Origin: CAYVUM01 sp964454795
GTDB lineage: Bacteria > Pseudomonadota > Alphaproteobacteria > Rhodospirillales > Defluviicoccaceae
Assembly: GCA_964454795.1 (NCBI GenBank)
Contig: CAYVUM010000028.1
Coordinates: forward strand, 1-33,853
DNA: 33,853 bases
Direction of reading: 5' to 3'
Under the pieces are notes generated by a model, which saw only the letters and a program-made list of their open reading frames with translations, was not told the origin of the DNA and did not search any database. Positions 16,720 to 24,348 of the stretch are shown piece after piece. Made by a program: the position numbers and the translations under genes. The number at the start of each line of letters is the position of its first letter. Within the stretch, counting starts at the first letter, position 1.

Positions 16720-17247
16720 ATGGTTTGCGTCCTTTGTGCCGAACCGAACGCGGAAGCCAAACCCTGGGTGGCAGCGCTGCTGCTCGATCGCCCGGCGAGC
16801 GAACCGGCGGGCTTGCGGGCGGCCGCCGCGGCGCTGGTCACGCAGGCGCCGGACGTGGCGATCGTCACGGCTGCACCGCTCGGCTATCCCGTGTCGGGCT
16901 GCCGGGAAATCTCCGCCGCTCCGGGCTGTGGCGGCGAGCCCCTGTGCGCGCTGCTCCTCGCCGGGCTCGACTGGGCGGCCGCGCAGGCTCGCGAGACCAG
17001 CTGGCTGCTGACCGTTCCCGTCTCAGCCCCCCCGGCGGCGGCGGATCTCGGCAGCCGGATGGCCACGGCGATTGCCGGTTCCCGGGCCGACGTGGCGCTG
17101 GCCGCCGCCGGGGGGGAGCTGGTGTGGGGCGCCGGCTTCTGGCCGGTCGCGGCCCGGGAGCCGCTGCGTCGACTGGCCCTCTGCGGAGTTGAAACGCCGG
17201 TCCGCGCGTGGATCACCAGCCTGACTCCCGCCATTGTGCCTTTTTGA
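16720..17247 (+). CDS. MobA-like NTP-transferase-fold protein lacking the catalytic motifs
   Basis: Residues 50-175 follow MobA (molybdenum cofactor guanylyltransferase): PGCGGEPLCALLLAGLDWAA matches the substrate region, SWLLTVPVSAPP matches the metal-site strand, then LAAAGGELVWGAGFWPVA and the ending ITSLTPAIVPF. Two essential features are missing. The N-terminal nucleotide loop (GG-x-S-x-RMG with its Lys) is replaced by WVAALLLDRPASEPAGL, and the Asp of the usual PVDAPF is Ser. It is therefore unlikely to transfer GMP. It may be a structural or regulatory paralogue or a decaying gene, although the frame is intact over its whole length (175 aa). The family match is by eye and is moderate. 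It lies between tamB and chpT on the same strand. Confidence 0.6.
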   Translation: MVCVLCAEPNAEAKPWVAALLLDRPASEPAGLRAAAAALVTQAPDVAIVTAAPLGYPVSGCREISAAPGCGGEPLCALLLAGLDWAAAQARETSWLLTVPVSAPPAAADLGSRMATAIAGSRADVALAAAGGELVWGAGFWPVAAREPLRRLALCGVETPVRAWITSLTPAIVPF

Positions 17248-17257
17248 GGGTCCTTGG

Positions 17258-17278
17258 CTTTCGCGCAGCGAAGTTTTC
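17258..17278 (+). terminator. Probable rho-independent terminator after the MobA-like gene
   Basis: TTCGC-GCA-GCGAA (17260-17272) followed at once by GTTTT. It lies 12 nt past the stop and before the chpT leader. The stem is short (5 bp), so confidence is moderate. Confidence 0.45.
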
Positions 17279-17362
17279 CCGTGCTTTTTTACCCGATTGG
17301 GTTACACTGCTCGCGCGCGTTGCATTGCCCCCCCCGGAGTACGCGCCAGAACGGAACGTCCT

Positions 17363-18034
17363 ATGTCCGCGAGCGATGACCTGCGCATTGGCCAACTGCT
17401 GTGCACCCGGCTTTGTCACGATCTGAGCGGCCCGATCGGTGCGCTGGTCGCCGGCCTCGAAATGGCCGCCGAGCCGGCCCGGCGCGAAGAGATCGTGCCG
17501 TTGCTATCCGAGACCGGTGACGACCTGATGCGGCGGTTCGCCTTTTACCGCCTCGCCTTTGGATTGCGGGGCGGCGACCACGGCACCGCAACCCTGAGCG
17601 AGGCGGCCGAGCTCGCCGATGGCCTGACCCGCGGTACCCGGAGCCGGGTTCACTGCCGCTTCGACGGCACCGATCCGGACCGCGCCCGTCCCGCGGCGAT
17701 GATCCGCTGTCTGCTCTGTCTGATCCTGGTGGGACTCGGCGCGGCACCGCGGGGCGGACTCATTCAGGTCGACGCCAGCGTCAGCGGCCCCGGACTGATC
17801 CTCGATCTGGATGTCACCGGCGAGGGCATTCGCCTCGATCCGACGATCCGGGCGATCCTTGCCGGAACCGGCAAGCGCGCGGCGGTCGATGCCCGCACCG
17901 TCCATGCGGCATTGGCCGTGCGGCTGGCCGACAGCATCGGCGCGCTGCTCACCGTTGCGCCGGGAACTCCGGGCTGTCTTCATCTCGGGGTGGAATCCCG
18001 GCCGTACGAGCCGCGCGCCCTTGGCCGCCGCTGA
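17363..18034 (+). CDS. chpT: Histidine phosphotransferase ChpT
   Basis: ChpT relays phosphate from the hybrid kinase CckA to CtrA and CpdR in alphaproteobacteria. The first helix contains the phospho-His motif LLCTRLCHDLSGPIGALVAG (H19). The rest looks like the degenerate ATPase-like domain typical of ChpT: an EAAELADGL segment, a helix-rich IRCLLCLILVGLG, then a GLILDLDVTGEGIRLD strand region. The length is 223 aa. I chose the ATG at 17363 because it starts directly before the conserved helix; the frame is open back to 17234, but that part is not family-like. A possible -10 TACACT lies near 17312, without a good -35. Its target, ctrA, lies 2 kb downstream on the other strand. Confidence 0.88.
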   Translation: MSASDDLRIGQLLCTRLCHDLSGPIGALVAGLEMAAEPARREEIVPLLSETGDDLMRRFAFYRLAFGLRGGDHGTATLSEAAELADGLTRGTRSRVHCRFDGTDPDRARPAAMIRCLLCLILVGLGAAPRGGLIQVDASVSGPGLILDLDVTGEGIRLDPTIRAILAGTGKRAAVDARTVHAALAVRLADSIGALLTVAPGTPGCLHLGVESRPYEPRALGRR

Positions 18035-18212
18035 GGGCGACCGGGCTTAAGTGTGGCGGCCTCCGGACCCGCCGATCGCCGTTGCCCCGCCACGTACGCA
18101 TTCCTTTGACCAGCCGCCGCCGAGCAGCGAGACTTGCGTGCGATCCGGTTCCCCGGGGGCGCGTTGGAATGATCCCGAGCAACAGGCTTGGCTGAGGGCG
18201 GAGGTCCGATCG

Positions 18213-18992
18213 ATGGATGCGAACACACTGTTAAACGCGATGATATCCGGCGGGATGCGCGGCGGTCCGGTCAACGATCAGCTTGCGGGCATCGCCGCCG
18301 GTCAGGGCGGCGGGACAGGCGGCGGCCTGGGTGCCCTGCTCAGCGGCTTCGGCGGCAGCGTCAGTCCTGGTGGCAGCGGCGGCGGCGGCATGGGCGCAGG
18401 CGGCCTTGCCGGCGGTCTCGGCGCCCTCCTCGCCGGGCTTGGCGGTGGGTCCGGCGGCGGCATGGCCGCCGGCCTTGGCACGGGCGCTGCCGGTGGTCCC
18501 GGGGGCGGCCTCGGTGCTCTGGCCGGCAGCCTGTTCGGCGGTGGCAGCGGTGGCGGGCAGACGGGGGGCATGGCCCTTCTTGCCGGCCTCGCCTCGTCAT
18601 TTCTGGGCAGTCTCGGACGCGACGACACCGATCCGGCCGAAGCCGTCAACGCAGCCAAGTCGGCCGATGCGGCCGAGCTTGAAGGCAAGGCGATGCTGAT
18701 GGTCCGGGCGATGATCGCCGCTGCCAAGGCCGACGGAGCCATCGACGGCGAGGAGCGCCAGACCATTCTCGACAAGCTTGCAGAGGCGGGCGCGGGTGCG
18801 GAGGAACAAGCCTTTGTCGCCGCCGAGATGGACGCACCCCTGGATATGGATGGGCTCGTCGCCGATGTGGACAATGCGATGACGGCGGCGGAGGTCTACA
18901 CCGCCTCAGCCCTGGCCATTCGCATCGACACCGACGCCGAGCGCGCCTACCTGGACGCCCTGGCCGACCGGCTCGGCCTCAAGACCGGCTGA
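18213..18992 (+). CDS. DUF533 (YebE-like, TerB-fold) protein
   Basis: 259 aa. The start ATG at 18213 has GGAGG about 8 nt upstream. Residues about 1-30 are helical (MDANTLLNAMISGGMRGGPV), and about 30-135 are a very Gly-rich, low-complexity stretch. The C-terminal 120 residues match DUF533: MLMVRAMIAAAKADGAIDGE then RQTILDKL, and an ending in ALAIRIDTDAERAYLDALA. The TerB-like fold is found in tellurite resistance and membrane-stress proteins, but the role of DUF533 is unknown. The poly-Gly part may contain weakly hydrophobic helices (LLAGLASSFLGSL). It is convergent with the small CxxC gene that follows. Confidence 0.9.
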   Translation: MDANTLLNAMISGGMRGGPVNDQLAGIAAGQGGGTGGGLGALLSGFGGSVSPGGSGGGGMGAGGLAGGLGALLAGLGGGSGGGMAAGLGTGAAGGPGGGLGALAGSLFGGGSGGGQTGGMALLAGLASSFLGSLGRDDTDPAEAVNAAKSADAAELEGKAMLMVRAMIAAAKADGAIDGEERQTILDKLAEAGAGAEEQAFVAAEMDAPLDMDGLVADVDNAMTAAEVYTASALAIRIDTDAERAYLDALADRLGLKTG

Positions 18993-19020
18993 CCAAGGGC
19001 AAACGCCCGGCCGGTTCCGG

Positions 19021-19033
19021 CGCCGCCACGGCG
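19021..19033. terminator. Small hairpin between convergent genes
   Basis: CGCCG-CCA-CGGCG sits in the 69-bp gap between the DUF533 gene and the minus-strand CxxC gene. There is no T-run on either side; it is listed as a weak bidirectional terminator candidate. Confidence 0.22.
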
Positions 19034-19061
19034 TCCCGGCGGCATGGGCGATCCCCGGCCG

Positions 19062-19223
19062 TCAGGGCTTCGCCGGGGCGCCGGCTTCGGTCCTGAAGAC
19101 CACACCCCGACCCTCACAGGTCGGGCAGGTTTCGTTGGTCCACTCACCGGGCGGCCGGTAGAGGCCGCGCCCCTTGCAGTCGGGGCAGACCTCTTCTCGT
19201 GGTGCGGATTGGTCGTCGGCCAC
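19062..19223 (-). CDS. 53-residue protein with two CxxCxGxG zinc-finger-like motifs
   Basis: Read on the minus strand from GTG at 19223 to TGA at 19062. Two motifs, CPDCKGRG and CPTCEGRG, lie 19 residues apart and resemble one half of the DnaJ-type zinc-binding region, so the four Cys probably bind one zinc. The rest is hydrophilic with no membrane segment. Support for a real gene: the paired motifs are improbable by chance; GGAG lies about 10 nt before the GTG; and a perfect TATAAT lies about 85 bp upstream, just after the ctrA terminator. Function is unknown. Such short proteins are often annotated as DnaJ-like, but there is no J domain, so a chaperone role should not be assumed. Confidence 0.72.
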   Translation of the reverse strand: MADDQSAPREEVCPDCKGRGLYRPPGEWTNETCPTCEGRGVVFRTEAGAPAKP

Positions 19224-19306
19224 GGTTCTTACACTCCGCCATCACCGTCGCGTCGTTTCCACCCTGGTCTGCCCGCATTCCACAGGCCGACACTCCTCAA
19301 CCGGGT

Positions 19307-19335
19307 ATTATACGCGACGGCCGGGCGGCAGAAAA
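19307..19335 (-). promoter_or_regulatory. Candidate promoter of the CxxC protein gene
   Basis: A perfect minus-strand -10 TATAAT (19312-19307), a 17-bp spacer and a poor -35 TTTTCT (19335-19330). The -35 coincides with the T-run of the ctrA terminator. Confidence 0.45.
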
Positions 19336-19356
19336 CCCGCTGACCGGACGGTCGGG
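19332..19356 (-). terminator. Rho-independent terminator of ctrA
   Basis: On the minus strand, CCCG-ACCG-TC-CGGT-CAG-CGGG followed by TTTT, 15 nt past the ctrA stop. The stem has 8 GC-rich pairs with a 3-nt bulge; the inner GACCG/CGGTC pairing is an alternative register. Confidence 0.55.
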
Positions 19357-19371
19357 ACGGCGGCGGCGCAG

Positions 19372-20091
19372 TCAGGCCACCGCCGGCTCCGGGAAGACGG
19401 GCGCCGGGCTTCGCGCGACCGGATCGCGCAGCACGTAGCCCCGGCCCCATACCGTCTCGATGTAGCTTTCACCGCCCGTTGCGGCGATCAGCTTTTTCCG
19501 CAATTTGCAGATGAACACGTCGACGATCTTGAGCTCAGGCTCGTCCATCCCCCCATAGAGATGATTGAGGAACATCTCCTTGGTCAGGGTCGTGCCTTTG
19601 CGAAGGCTGAGCAGTTCCAGCATCCCGTATTCCTTGCCGGTCAGGTGAACAGGCGCGCCGGCGACTTCCACGGACCGGGCGGCGAGATCGACGGTCAACT
19701 TGCCGGTGCGGATCAGTGACTGAGCATGACCTTTCGATCGGCGGACAATGGCGTGAATGCGCGCCACCAGCTCCTCTTTGTCGAAAGGTTTGGCCAGATA
19801 ATCGTCGGCGCCGTCACCCAGTCCTTTGACCTTGTTTTCCGGCTTTGCCAGTCCGGAGAGAATCAGGACCGGCGTTGTCCGGCGCGCTCTTCGCAGCCGC
19901 CGCAGGACTTCGAGCCCGTCGATGTCCGGAAGCAACAGGTCCAGCAAAATAATGTCATAATCGTAGAGCTTGGCGAGCTCATAACCCTCTTCTCCCAGAT
20001 CGGTCGCATCGATGACCATGTTCGCGCCTTTGAGCATGGTCTCGATCATCCGTGCAGAGGCACAGTCGTCTTCAATGAGAAGGACACGCAT
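19372..20091 (-). CDS. ctrA: Cell-cycle response regulator CtrA
   Basis: An OmpR-family response regulator and master regulator of cell-cycle, polar and motility genes in alphaproteobacteria. The start MRVLLIEDDCASARMIETML is the CtrA signature. The acidic pair is at D8-D9, the phospho-acceptor at D51 (LLDLLLPDIDG) and the Lys in YLAKPFDKEEL. The C-terminal winged helix (about 125-230) has LTGKEYGMLELLSLRKG, LYGGMDEPELKIVDVFICKL and ETVWGRGYVL, nearly invariant in CtrA orthologues. The length is 239 aa. The C terminus ends Pro-Ala-Val-Ala rather than the Ala-Ala that ClpXP needs in Caulobacter, so turnover may differ. An AT-rich leader with a near-consensus CtrA box lies 20-34 nt upstream, which suggests autoregulation. 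fliI is divergent. Confidence 0.97.
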   Translation of the reverse strand: MRVLLIEDDCASARMIETMLKGANMVIDATDLGEEGYELAKLYDYDIILLDLLLPDIDGLEVLRRLRRARRTTPVLILSGLAKPENKVKGLGDGADDYLAKPFDKEELVARIHAIVRRSKGHAQSLIRTGKLTVDLAARSVEVAGAPVHLTGKEYGMLELLSLRKGTTLTKEMFLNHLYGGMDEPELKIVDVFICKLRKKLIAATGGESYIETVWGRGYVLRDPVARSPAPVFPEPAVA

Positions 20092-20110
20092 GACGCAACC
20101 CTTGTTTGCT

Positions 20111-20125
20111 ATAAAGCTCCATTAA
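20111..20125. promoter_or_regulatory. Near-consensus CtrA box between ctrA and fliI
   Basis: ATAA-N7-TTAA on the plus strand, followed by C; the CtrA consensus is TTAA-N7-TTAA(C). One half is exact, the other has a mismatch. It is 20 nt upstream of ctrA and 171 bp upstream of fliI, in an unusually AT-rich stretch (20100-20200) that also holds minus-strand -10-like elements (TACAAT, TATAAA). Confidence 0.4.
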
Positions 20126-20296
20126 CCCTACCCAGGTTGTAATGCAGCCCCGAATCGATAGCAAGTGAAAATTGTACCATAAAATTTATACCCGCATTGG
20201 TAGTTGTGCGGCCCGGTTGCGGGCGGGCCCGGCCGCGATCACGCCGGCCGCTGCGACGAACGGGAACAGGCTGACGGACCGAAAGGAACCCGGTGC

Positions 20297-21643
20297 ATGC
20301 TGATCGACGCCGCCATCGCCGAAATCGACGACCTGGCTGATCTGACGATTTCCGGCCGCATTGCCGCTGTTGTCGGATTACTCGTCGAGGTGGAAGGCGT
20401 TGGCGGCAGCCTGCCGATCGGCGACCACTGCCACCTGATCAGCCGCGACGGCCGCCGGGTCCGGGCGGAAGTGATCGGCGCCCGCGACCGCCGGGTTCTG
20501 GCCATACCATTCGGAACTCTGGATGGGATCGGCCTCGGCGCCGAAGTGCTGGTCGGGGCGGGCGCCCCGAGGCTCGCTCCCGGGCCTGGGTGGCTCGGCC
20601 GCGTCGTCAACGGCTTCGGCCAACCGGTGGACGGAAAGGGCCCGCTGCCGCCGGGTCCGCGGCGCCTGCCGATCCGCCGCCAGCCGCCACCGGCCCATGC
20701 CCGCCGGCGTGTCGCCGGCAAGCTCGATCTCGGGGTGCGCGCCCTGAACGCGTTCGCAACCTGCTGCCGCGGCCAGCGGCTTGGCATTTTCGCCGGCTCC
20801 GGCGTCGGCAAGTCCTCGCTCCTGTCGATGATCGCCCGTCACACCGCGGCCGATGTGAGTGTCATAGCCCTGGTCGGCGAGCGCGGCCGAGAAGCGCGCG
20901 AGTTCATCGAAGACGACCTCGGCGCGGACGGCCTCGCCCGCAGCGTTGTCATCGTCGCCACCTCCGATGAGCCGCCGCTGATGCGCCGCCAGGCCGCCCA
21001 CACGGCGATGACCATCGCTGAAGCGTTTCGCGCTGACGGCCGCGACGTCCTCTGCCTGATGGACAGCGTCACCCGGTTCGCGATGGCGCAACGGGAAATC
21101 GGCCTCTCGGCCGGCGAGCCGCCGACCACCAAGGGCTACACCCCGTCGGTGTTCGCCGAGTTGCCGCGCCTGCTCGAACGCGCCGGTCCGGGCGGCCCCG
21201 ACGAAGGCAGCATGACCGGCCTGTTCACCGTGCTGGTGGAAGGCGATGACCAGACCGAACCGGTGGCCGACGCCGTGCGCAGCATCCTTGACGGCCACGT
21301 CGTCCTCGACCGGGCGATCGCCGAACGCGGCCGCTATCCGGCAATCGACGTGGTCCGCAGCGTCTCCCGCGCCCTGCCCCATTGCAACAGCGACGCCGAA
21401 AACGCGCTGGTCCGCCGGGCCCGGCGGCTGCTTGCCGTCCATGACGAGATGGCCGAGCTGATCCGTCTCGGCGCCTACCGCAGCGGCAGCGATGCCGAGG
21501 TGGACGAGGCGATCCGGCTCGCCCCGGCCCTGGAAGCCTTTCTCGCCCAGGCCCGGCACGAAGCCTGCACCCTGGCAGACGGCTATGACCAGCTCGCGGC
21601 GATCCTCGACGGCCGCGCGCCGGGCGGTGGGAACGGCGGATGA
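20297..21643 (+). CDS. fliI: Flagellum-specific ATPase FliI
   Basis: ATPase of the flagellar type III export apparatus, related to the F1 beta subunit. The Walker A loop is AGSGVGKS (166-173), followed by VIALVGERGREAREFIEDDL. Walker B is VLCLMD (251-256) in VLCLMDSVTRFAMAQREIGL, then GEPPTTKGYTPSVFAELPRL. The length is 448 aa from the ATG at 20297, which has AGGAA about 8-10 nt upstream; the frame is open back to 20204 but the extra residues are not FliI-like. The fliJ start overlaps its stop. It is separated from the main flagellar run, which lies on the other strand. Confidence 0.96.
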   Translation: MLIDAAIAEIDDLADLTISGRIAAVVGLLVEVEGVGGSLPIGDHCHLISRDGRRVRAEVIGARDRRVLAIPFGTLDGIGLGAEVLVGAGAPRLAPGPGWLGRVVNGFGQPVDGKGPLPPGPRRLPIRRQPPPAHARRRVAGKLDLGVRALNAFATCCRGQRLGIFAGSGVGKSSLLSMIARHTAADVSVIALVGERGREAREFIEDDLGADGLARSVVIVATSDEPPLMRRQAAHTAMTIAEAFRADGRDVLCLMDSVTRFAMAQREIGLSAGEPPTTKGYTPSVFAELPRLLERAGPGGPDEGSMTGLFTVLVEGDDQTEPVADAVRSILDGHVVLDRAIAERGRYPAIDVVRSVSRALPHCNSDAENALVRRARRLLAVHDEMAELIRLGAYRSGSDAEVDEAIRLAPALEAFLAQARHEACTLADGYDQLAAILDGRAPGGGNGG

Positions 21644-22068
21644 AAACAGCGAGTCTCGACAGCCTGATCCGCCTCGCCCGGTCCGGCGTGGATGCCCGTC
21701 GCCGCGACCTCGCCGCCTGCCTCCGCCGCGAGACGGAGCTGGCCGACGTGGCCACAGCGATCGCCGCCACCCTCGCCAGCGAACAGGCGGTCCTGGACGG
21801 TGATCCCGGCATGGCTGCGACGGCGTTCGGCCCGTTCGTCGCCGCCACCCTGGCGCGGCGGGATGAGGTCGAGGCCCAACGCAAGGACGCAGCGGCGGCG
21901 ACGGCCACCGCCCGCGCGGCCCTCGCCGAGGCCCACCGCCAGCTCAAGAGCTTGGAGACGGTCGCCGAACGCCGGGCGGCGCGGTCCGCCGCGCTCCGGT
22001 CCAAGCGCGAACAGGGTCGCCTGGACGAGGTTGCCGGCCAGGGCCACCACCGCAGCGGTCATCGCTGA
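21640..22068 (+). CDS. fliJ: FliJ-like flagellar export chaperone
   Basis: A 142-aa, Ala/Arg-rich, almost entirely helical protein with heptad-like spacing throughout (e.g. RDLAACLRRETELADVATAI and ALAEAHRQLKSLETVAERRA), as expected for FliJ, the coiled-coil stalk that enters the FliI hexamer and links it to FlhA. Sequence identity within this family is low, so the name rests mainly on position: its ATG overlaps the fliI stop (ATGA), the usual fliI-fliJ coupling, and the size fits. It ends 21 bp from the end of the convergent fliK-like gene. Confidence 0.8.
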   Translation: MKTASLDSLIRLARSGVDARRRDLAACLRRETELADVATAIAATLASEQAVLDGDPGMAATAFGPFVAATLARRDEVEAQRKDAAAATATARAALAEAHRQLKSLETVAERRAARSAALRSKREQGRLDEVAGQGHHRSGHR

Positions 22069-22089
22069 GCCGCCGGCCGGTCCCGCCCG

Positions 22090-23532
22090 TCAAATCACGA
22101 TGCCCGGGCCGGCTGTTGACGCCGCCGCCTGCCAGGGATCGGGCAACCTGCCTGGCTCGACCCGGAACCCGAGCGTGCCCTTGAGGCCGGTGCGGACACC
22201 GGCATCGTGGAAAGTGCTCCGGATGCCGTCGCGAACCGCTGCCGGGAGCGGTGTCGTGCTGCGCACCAGGAGCTCAAGGCTGCGACCAGCATCACCGACC
22301 AGACCGTCCAGCTGCAACCGGCCGAAGCGGCTGAGCGCGACGTCGACGAGGAACCGGGTCGCGGCCTGAACGGCACCGTCTCCGGCCTCGTCCCCACCGG
22401 GATCGCGCATCGCGAGGCGCACCGGCGCCAGGACCCCGTCCACCGGGACCGGCAGCGACAGCAGCCGCCATGTGCCGCCGGCCGGATCCTCGGCGGCGCG
22501 GACGGCATCCTTTGCAGTCTCGGCAACACGCGCCCGGGCCGCGGCCGGCAGCCTGGCAAGTGCCGGCAGCAGCGGCTCGCCGGCGGCCGCCGGTGGCCCG
22601 CCGCCGCGCAGCAGCCCGAGCGCCAGGATCAGGGTGACCGCCAGCCGGCTGTCCGGCGGTGATGGCGGGCTGCGCAGGAGCGTCCCGGCGAACGCCGGCT
22701 CGCCGCCGGCAAGCGCTTCGATCGCGGCGGCGCGAATCCGGTCTGCGGGCCACGGCGGTGCGTCGGCGGCGGGCCGCGGCCAGGCACGCTGAGGGTCGGA
22801 CGGCGGTCGCGGTGCGGACACGATTTCCACATCCACCGGCGTTCCGGCGGGAGGCGCGGCGCGGACATCGAGGGCGAGCATCCCGGCCGGCGTTCGCACC
22901 ACCGGCCGGCCACCATCGCGGGCGCCGGACATCACCCCGGACAGAAGCAGCGAGCGCGCTGCCGCCGGCGGTGAGAGCGGTCGCGCCGGGGCCGGGCCCG
23001 CATCGACCGCGCCCGGCGGGCCGGCCACGGGACGGGTGCCGGCCGGCCACAGCCGCACAGTCAGCGTTGTCCCCGGCTGACCGATGGGAGCCGAAACGGT
23101 CGCGCCGGAACCAGGCGCCGGGTTCAGCGGCGCAGCGCTCACCACCGTGGCACGAATCCCGGCGCCGGCGGACAAGGTGGCCGCCGGGACCGCACCGCCG
23201 GATGCCGGCAGCGGCCCGCCGGTTCCCGTCGCCATATCGCCGCCGGGGCGAAGGTCGAGCAGCCGGAAGCTGATGTCTGACGCCCGGCCCTGAACGCTCA
23301 GAACAACCGCTGCACCGACCGGCAGGGGTGTGGAGGTGCGAACAACCAGCGGTCCGAAGCGGGTGGCGAGTCGCGCCCGGTCCGGGGCGAGGGTTTCGGT
23401 CACCTGCGCCGCGAAGCGGGTGCCCGGCGCCAGCGCCCGGAGGGCCGGCGGGGCGCTTTCCGCGGGAAAATCCGTTGCCGAGCCGGCGGCGCTAACGGCG
23501 GCGATCGGCGCAACCGGCGCAACCGGCACCAT
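22090..23532 (-). CDS. fliK: FliK-like flagellar hook-length control protein
   Basis: 480 aa. A long Ala/Pro/Gly-rich, low-complexity N-terminal part (about 1-330) is followed by a compact C-terminal domain (about 380-470): ATRFLVDVALSRFGRLQLDG, then RSLELLVRSTTPLPAAVRDG. This follows the FliK C-terminal (Flg_hook) layout, in which the long first part acts as a molecular ruler and the end switches export from hook to filament subunits. The family is poorly conserved and I rely on C-terminal pattern and context, as the last gene of the minus-strand flagellar run. The start ATG at 23532 lies 19 bp after the flhG stop, with a weak ribosome site. The GC-rich Pro/Ala repeats could hide a different start. 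Confidence 0.72.
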   Translation of the reverse strand: MVPVAPVAPIAAVSAAGSATDFPAESAPPALRALAPGTRFAAQVTETLAPDRARLATRFGPLVVRTSTPLPVGAAVVLSVQGRASDISFRLLDLRPGGDMATGTGGPLPASGGAVPAATLSAGAGIRATVVSAAPLNPAPGSGATVSAPIGQPGTTLTVRLWPAGTRPVAGPPGAVDAGPAPARPLSPPAAARSLLLSGVMSGARDGGRPVVRTPAGMLALDVRAAPPAGTPVDVEIVSAPRPPSDPQRAWPRPAADAPPWPADRIRAAAIEALAGGEPAFAGTLLRSPPSPPDSRLAVTLILALGLLRGGGPPAAAGEPLLPALARLPAAARARVAETAKDAVRAAEDPAGGTWRLLSLPVPVDGVLAPVRLAMRDPGGDEAGDGAVQAATRFLVDVALSRFGRLQLDGLVGDAGRSLELLVRSTTPLPAAVRDGIRSTFHDAGVRTGLKGTLGFRVEPGRLPDPWQAAASTAGPGIVI

Positions 23533-23551
23533 CGTCGCAACGACGGTCCGC

Positions 23552-24346
23552 TCAGGCCGTGGCTGGCATCAGCCGGTCGGCGATCGCCTCGACGTCGGCG
23601 GCCGCTTCGGCGGTGGGAAAGCGGGTCAGGATCGACACCTGGCTGCGGATTGCCTCACGGACCTTGACATCGCGGCGGACGACCCCGAGCAGCGGCGGCG
23701 AGATTTTCAGGAATCCTTCGCAGGCCTTGAGCAGGGTGGTGTAGGTGCGCTCGCCTTCGAGGCGCGAATTGGCGGTGTTGACGACGATGCGGACGTCGCA
23801 ATCGGGCCGGTCCATGTGCGCCAGCTTGATGAACGCATAGCTGTCGGTCAGCGCCGTCGGCTCGTCGGTGGTGACGACGACACAGGTGGCGGCGGCCCGG
23901 GTCAGCTGGCGGACCGTCCGCTCCACCCCGGCGCCCAGATCGAGGATCACCTGATCATAGGCCTGGGACAGGGTGGTGAGGTCCTCGACCAGGGTGGCGA
24001 CCCGGCTGGCCGGCACGTTGGCCAGCCGCCCCGAGCCGGAGCGGCCGGCAATGATGTCGAAGCCACCCGCGGGGTAGTGGGTGGTCGCCCGGGCCAGCGC
24101 CAGCCGGCCGGCCAGCACGCTGGCCAGATCCTGGGTGGGCATCAGGCCCAACTGGATGTCGACGTTGGCAAGCCCCAGGTCGCCGTCGAACAACAGGGTC
24201 CTCTGGCCGCTCCGTGCCAGGGCGTGAGCGAGGGTAATCGCGAACCAGGTTTTACCCACACCGCCCTTGCCCGAGGCAACAGCCATCAGGGTTCGTCCGC
24301 GGGTCGGCGCGGGCGGACGCAGACGCAGGGTCGTTTCAACAGTCAT
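23552..24346 (-). CDS. flhG: FlhG/FleN-type MinD-like ATPase
   Basis: A MinD/ParA-family ATPase that limits flagellar number and works with FlhF. The deviant Walker A motif is SGKGGVGKT (25-33) with the signature Lys, followed by LLFDGDLGLANVDIQLGL (51-68), typical of FlhG rather than MinD. VILDLGAGV replaces the usual DTGAG and keeps the Asp. The length is 264 aa. The C-terminal amphipathic helix expected for membrane contact may be the VEAIADRLM region. Its ATG lies 2 nt before the end of flhF (adjacent stop and start), so the two are translationally close. Confidence 0.93.
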   Translation of the reverse strand: MTVETTLRLRPPAPTRGRTLMAVASGKGGVGKTWFAITLAHALARSGQRTLLFDGDLGLANVDIQLGLMPTQDLASVLAGRLALARATTHYPAGGFDIIAGRSGSGRLANVPASRVATLVEDLTTLSQAYDQVILDLGAGVERTVRQLTRAAATCVVVTTDEPTALTDSYAFIKLAHMDRPDCDVRIVVNTANSRLEGERTYTTLLKACEGFLKISPPLLGVVRRDVKVREAIRSQVSILTRFPTAEAAADVEAIADRLMPATA

Positions 24347-24348
24347 GA

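Noticed and set aside
16725..17192. Alternative 155-codon plus-strand frame over the MobA-like gene.
   Set aside because: The frame from 16720 carries the MobA-like sequence blocks. The other has Gly/Arg-rich composition without motifs.
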